A DNA stretch of 38,794 nucleotides from a virus. The notes beneath the pieces were generated by a model that ran no database searches, was not told the DNA's origin, and saw nothing but the letters and a program-made list of their open reading frames with translations. Below, piece after piece: positions 37,028-38,794 of the stretch (the stretch's first letter is position 1; every line of letters starts with the position of its first letter). The stretch covers positions 1 through 38,794 of IMG/VR virus record IMGVR_UViG_3300046506_000125, one strand, 5' to 3'. The position numbers were made by a program, and so were the translations under genes.

Positions 37028-37231
37028 TTATGAAACTTTTTTGGCATCGTTTTGCTGGCAACAAGCCAGCGCAAGAAGCGCGGCGAGTGCTTCCTGCCGC
37101 TTATCGGCGGGAATGGCGCTACAGAAGGCGCGAATGACTTCACTGTCCGACCATGAATCCGATAACTCGGACGGCAGATCGAGGGCCACGTGAGGGGTAG
37201 ACGACGCCGACGAAGTTTGAACACCGGTCAT
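37028..37231 (-). CDS. Small protein near the immunity region, 67 aa
   Basis: This has a polar start (TGVQTSSASSTPHVALDLPS) and a helical second half (SDSEVIRAFCSAIPADKRQE and ALAALLALACCQQ). The family is not recognised. It has its own promoter (37316-37288) with the phage's recurring TATCGT -10, and GAAGG before the ATG. It may be a lysogeny or host-interaction gene. Confidence 0.65.
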   Translation of the reverse strand: MTGVQTSSASSTPHVALDLPSELSDSWSDSEVIRAFCSAIPADKRQEALAALLALACCQQNDAKKVS

Positions 37232-37287
37232 TTATTTTCTGCCTTCGCAATCTGTTAGGGGATCGTTTGCTCTGAAACGATGCTGTA

Positions 37288-37316
37288 ACGATAGTCCCTA
37301 TCATATGCTGAAGCAA
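37288..37316 (-). promoter_or_regulatory. Promoter TTGCTT-N17-TATCGT on the minus strand
   Basis: Read on the minus strand, TTGCTT (37316-37311), 17 bases and TATCGT (37293-37288) match the promoters at 3584 and 35577. GCATCGTTTC (37283-37274) follows immediately, another copy of the operator-like word. It drives the gene starting at 37231. Confidence 0.7.
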
Positions 37317-37467
37317 GCGTTTTTCGTTGCGAAATGTTGCATTTTTGTCGGTACAGCAAGGAAATATTACTTGGCGCAAACGTTGCCGAAATAATTACCC
37401 GACAGTTGTAATTTTGCTGTCAACCGAAAGTTGAATGTGTAATCCATGCAATGATTTGTCTGCTGAA

Positions 37468-37896
37468 TCACTTCCTGCGCTTACCCTGCTCGACCAGCGC
37501 TTCTAGTGGCTTGTTCGTGACCAACGCGCTCATGACCTTCAGCATGGCCGAGCGGGTCGCTTCAGGCGCCTGGTTGTAGAGCGCCATTACAGACTCGCTG
37601 AACGCCTTCGCGTCGTCGTCTTTGGCAAGCATGTCTTGCGAGTGGTCAGAGTCGAGCCAGCCGCGCGGCAGGTTCAGCGCGTCCTCGATGCGATCCCGGA
37701 TGTTCGGGCCGGCCAGCTTGTGACCGCTCATGATCTGGCGGAAGTTGATAACGCTGATCCCCACCCTTTCCGCGAACAGCTTGAGCATGCCCCGTTCGGG
37801 GTGCTCTGGATACTGCGCCCGTATCTCGTCCTTGAATTGCTCCAACAAAAATTTCAGGTTCCGCAGACGAACCTGATCCACTGTTTCGATTGTCAC
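37468..37896 (-). CDS. Repressor-like HTH transcription regulator, 142 aa
   Basis: The N-terminal half holds a lambda-repressor-type helix-turn-helix: MLKLFAERVGISVINFRQIM, then SGHKLAGPNIRDRIEDALNL and PRGWLDSD. The C-terminal half is short and helical, without the LexA/CI serine-lysine protease site. The gene points away from the early genes and shares their control region, the classic place for an immunity repressor. GTG 37896 is preferred, with AAAGGGA six to seven bases upstream; TTG 37902 directly abuts that site. It may bind the repeated ACGGCATCGTTTC words. Confidence 0.82.
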   Translation of the reverse strand: MTIETVDQVRLRNLKFLLEQFKDEIRAQYPEHPERGMLKLFAERVGISVINFRQIMSGHKLAGPNIRDRIEDALNLPRGWLDSDHSQDMLAKDDDAKAFSESVMALYNQAPEATRSAMLKVMSALVTNKPLEALVEQGKRRK

Positions 37897-37933
37897 TGTC
37901 AATCCCTTTGGGTGAGTGTGCGCCGTGAGCCCG

Positions 37934-37945
37934 CGGCATCGTTTC
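37934..37945 (+). promoter_or_regulatory. Operator-like site CGGCATCGTTTC upstream of the repressor
   Basis: CGGCATCGTTTC is the same word as at 5787 and 38072, here 38 bases before the repressor start codon. It probably lies within the repressor's own promoter region, as expected for autoregulation. Confidence 0.5.
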
Positions 37946-38040
37946 CAGTATGTTCCTGCGTTTTAAATTAAAAAGCAACCGCAAAAGGAGCCTATTTCTA
38001 GTGTTTTCACGCACTTAGAGGGCGCCGCAGCGCGTTTGCA

Positions 38041-38083
38041 TGGACAACTATAAAAGCATCGCGTACTATTACGGCATCGTTTC
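38041..38083 (+). promoter_or_regulatory. Early promoter with overlapping operator
   Basis: TGGACA (38041-38046), 17 bases and TACTAT (38064-38069) make a good sigma-70-type promoter. TATTACGGCATCGTTTC (38067-38083) starts within the -10 and repeats, with one change, at 5782. Repression here would silence the O-like and helicase genes. A 29-codon frame (38040-38129) also crosses it and ends in TAATG with the next gene, but it lacks a ribosome site. Confidence 0.7.
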
Positions 38084-38128
38084 TCTTGGGAGGGACGACC
38101 CGCTCAAGCGCACCATTCGAGGAAAGTA

Positions 38129-38794
38129 ATGGCAACCCTGTTATTCGACGAGCCGCCGCTTGTCGTATCCCCTACATTAGCCTGCGCAATCGGCCTGCAG
38201 GAAGCGATCGTCCTGCAACAGATGCACTACTGGCTGTCGCACAGCAAGTTCGTCCACGATGACCGTCATTGGGTCTACAACACCTACGAGGATTGGGCGA
38301 AGCAGTTCCCGTTCTGGAAGCCGGAAACCATCCGCAAGATCATCGCCAAGCTGCGCGGTGACGGGCTGATCGACATCGCCAAGCTGTCGGATAACCCTTG
38401 GGACAAGACCAACTATTACGCGATCAACTATGCGGTTTTGGCTACGCATGGCGCCCGCATCGATGCGGAAAAATCCACCGCATCAGAGCGGAAATCTGCA
38501 CCGGTTCAGATGCGGAAAAATCCACCGCATCACTGTACAGAGAATACAGAGACTACTACAGAGAATACAGAGCGCGCTCCGCGCCGTCGCGCTGCGCGCG
38601 CCTCCCTCCCCTTGGCTTCCTGGCTGGAAGCATGCAAAACGAGCGGAGAGAAGGCTATCCCTGAAGACGACTCAATCTTCTCCTATGCCGACAAGCTACA
38701 GATGAACCACGACTTCATTCTGTACGCATGGCTGGAATTCAAACGCCGTTACGCTGAAGACGATTCGAAGAAATACAAGGACTGGCGCGCAACG
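38129..38794 (+). CDS. O-like replication initiator, N-terminal part (3' partial)
   Basis: The first 222 residues of a protein that continues at 128-244. Residues 1-110 form a winged-helix DNA-binding domain typical of phage O-type proteins: LACAIGLQEAIVLQQMHYWL, VYNTYEDWAKQFPFWKPETI, KLRGDGLIDIAKLSDNPWDK. A low-complexity linker follows (TENTETTTENTERAPRRRAA), coded by direct repeats, and then the helical C-terminal domain. By analogy with lambda O it should bind the repeats in its own gene and load the helicase. The ATG follows GAGGAAAG. Confidence 0.88.
   Translation, partial: MATLLFDEPPLVVSPTLACAIGLQEAIVLQQMHYWLSHSKFVHDDRHWVYNTYEDWAKQFPFWKPETIRKIIAKLRGDGLIDIAKLSDNPWDKTNYYAINYAVLATHGARIDAEKSTASERKSAPVQMRKNPPHHCTENTETTTENTERAPRRRAARASLPLASWLEACKTSGEKAIPEDDSIFSYADKLQMNHDFILYAWLEFKRRYAEDDSKKYKDWRAT
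38462..38572 (+). repeat. Iteron array in the initiator gene: candidate lytic origin
   Basis: GATGCGG-N9-CCGCATCA occurs identically at 38462-38485 and 38509-38532 (24 bases each), with a degenerate copy exactly between (38486-38508). Each perfect copy is itself an inverted repeat. The copies are read in different frames, so DNA is what is conserved. Two copies of TACAGAGAATACAGAG (38536-38551, 38557-38572) follow. This is the position and layout of the lambda origin inside gene O. Confidence 0.75.
38669..38794 (+). repeat. Terminal overlap, right copy
   Basis: Right copy of the 126-base overlap with bases 2-127. Joining the two gives one unbroken replication gene and a unit of about 38,667 bp. 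Confidence 0.97.

Noticed and set aside
38040-38129. 29-codon frame ending in TAATG at the initiator gene
   Set aside because: It overlaps the promoter -10 and operator and lacks a ribosome site, so it is probably not translated from that promoter.
1-38794. Integrase, transposase or insertion sequence
   Set aside because: No protein with tyrosine- or serine-recombinase or transposase motifs was found on either strand.
1-38794. CRISPR array, tRNA or rRNA genes
   Set aside because: The repeat clusters seen (14301-14480, 38462-38572, 13178-13232) lack regular repeat-spacer structure, and no cloverleaf-like tRNA was noticed. A tRNAscan run would settle the latter.

Overview
The window is one temperate-looking, tailed double-stranded DNA phage genome with P22-like (podovirus) virion genes. 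The last 126 bases (38669-38794) repeat bases 2-127, so the sequence reads as a circular or circularly permuted unit of about 38,667 bp that was cut open inside a replication gene. The high G+C content, the codon use and the style of the gene set suggest a Burkholderiaceae-type host. That is inference: no host DNA is present to confirm it.

Layout. Rightward early genes run from 38129 across the junction to about 14297. They comprise an O-like initiator with internal DNA repeats, a DnaB-type helicase, many small overlapping genes, a recombination set (Erf annealing protein, SSB, RusA resolvase, NinB, a RecA-dependent-type nuclease), a Gp157-like protein, and a cytosine-C5 methyltransferase with a second protein encoded inside it in another frame. 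After these come a mosaic family of repeat-sharing hypothetical proteins and a plasmid-like block: ParA, a putative DNA-binding partner, two helix-turn-helix proteins, and an origin-like array of alternating repeats around a perfect DnaA box. The late genes lie on the minus strand from 32858 down to 14554. Their order is small and large terminase, portal, scaffold, coat, gp4-like, gp10-like, needle-like, an oxygenase and an acetyltransferase, three ejection proteins, tailspike, small holin, lysozyme, second holin and a zinc-ribbon protein. A third block (32938-37896) holds small regulators, a metallophosphoesterase with an HTH head, an adenine-type methyltransferase, small unknown genes and a repressor-like HTH protein. 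That protein is divergent from the early genes.

How it fits together. The repressor-like gene next to the early promoter, repeated operator-like words at several promoters, the parA cassette, the second origin and the absence of any recognisable integrase suggest that the lysogen is maintained as a plasmid (a phage-plasmid). Lytic replication would use the O-like protein, its internal repeats and the DnaB helicase. Plasmid maintenance would use the 14.3-14.5 kb origin with ParA. This model is inferred from sequence layout alone.

Several genes are easy to miss: a 59-aa holin-like protein (15788-15967), a 57-aa cysteine-rich protein (33434-33607), a 58-aa protein (6498-6674), a 32-aa and a 30-aa peptide in the early operon, and a nested 163-aa frame in the methyltransferase. 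Two gene-poor stretches (12246-12430 and 36640-37027) have strong base-pairing potential and may encode structured RNAs.
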